A DNA stretch of 5,623 bases from JBDRHL01 sp043816955 (GTDB lineage: Bacteria > Planctomycetota > Phycisphaerae > Sedimentisphaerales > CAYZTY01). The stretch's first letter is position 1, and each line of letters opens with the position of its first letter. The notes under the pieces were generated by a model that made no database searches, was not told the origin of the DNA, and saw nothing but the letters and a program-made list of their open reading frames with translations. The translations under genes and the position numbers were made by a program. Below are positions 5,515-5,623 of the stretch, in pieces. The stretch lies in the NCBI GenBank assembly GCA_043816955.1, contig JBDRHL010000062.1, forward strand, positions 1-5,623, in the 5' to 3' direction.

Positions 5515-5623
5515 CTATATATTGTGCATTTCAGATTTTGGCTGTCGCTCATGTTTGAGAAGCCGTCCGTAAGTCATCGGCTCCACAGATACTGCCTGCT
5601 GTAGTAGTCGATAAAAAAGCTTA
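5515..5623 (-). CDS. Possible C-terminal end of an unidentified protein (partial)
   Basis: A minus-strand frame is open from the right edge of the window for 35 codons to a TAG at 5515..5517. It reads KLFYRLLQQAVSVEPMTYG, then RLLKHERQPKSEMHNI. The mix of amphipathic helix-like leucine/glutamine spacing and a charged tail looks protein-like. A faint resemblance to transposase tails came to mind but I cannot name a family. The rest of the gene would lie beyond the window. If real, it is transcribed in the same direction as the large gene, about 860 bases upstream of it. No strong terminator follows it. Confidence 0.35.
   Translation of the reverse strand, partial: KLFYRLLQQAVSVEPMTYGRLLKHERQPKSEMHNI

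Overview
The window is dominated by one large minus-strand gene (372..4655, 1427 codons). It encodes a secreted, multidomain, putative carbohydrate-active protein: a signal peptide, three tandem LamG/concanavalin-like repeats of about 211-216 residues, and a C-terminal module that I read as a DUF6259-type glycoside-hydrolase-like region (beta-sandwich, TIM-barrel-like core, C-terminal beta domain). The gene has a clear Shine-Dalgarno sequence just upstream and a textbook intrinsic terminator 24 bases after its stop codon, so it looks like a complete transcription unit end. No partner gene is seen in the window.

Left edge (1..371): positions 1..141 hold a degraded plus-strand remnant of an IS1380-family transposase, with an in-frame stop and an abrupt loss of similarity. 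An orphan 43-codon minus-strand frame of unknown origin follows (152..283), then the terminator (313..347). Right side (4656..5514): about 860 bases without a convincing gene. This stretch contains a perfect 11-base Shine-Dalgarno sequence with a three-codon minicistron and several inverted repeats, two of which look like regulator-binding sites. At the right edge (5515..5623) a minus-strand open frame enters the window and ends; it may be the tail of another gene.

Organism (inference): DUF6259-like secreted proteins with repeated lectin-like domains, large orphan glycosidase genes, long intergenic gaps, moderate GC and decaying insertion sequences fit a polysaccharide-degrading bacterium of the Planctomycetota/PVC group, with some Bacteroidota or other environmental lineages possible. 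Nothing in the window settles this. How the parts work together (inference): the repeats probably hold the enzyme on a glycan while the C-terminal module acts on it. Expression may be controlled from the long upstream region.
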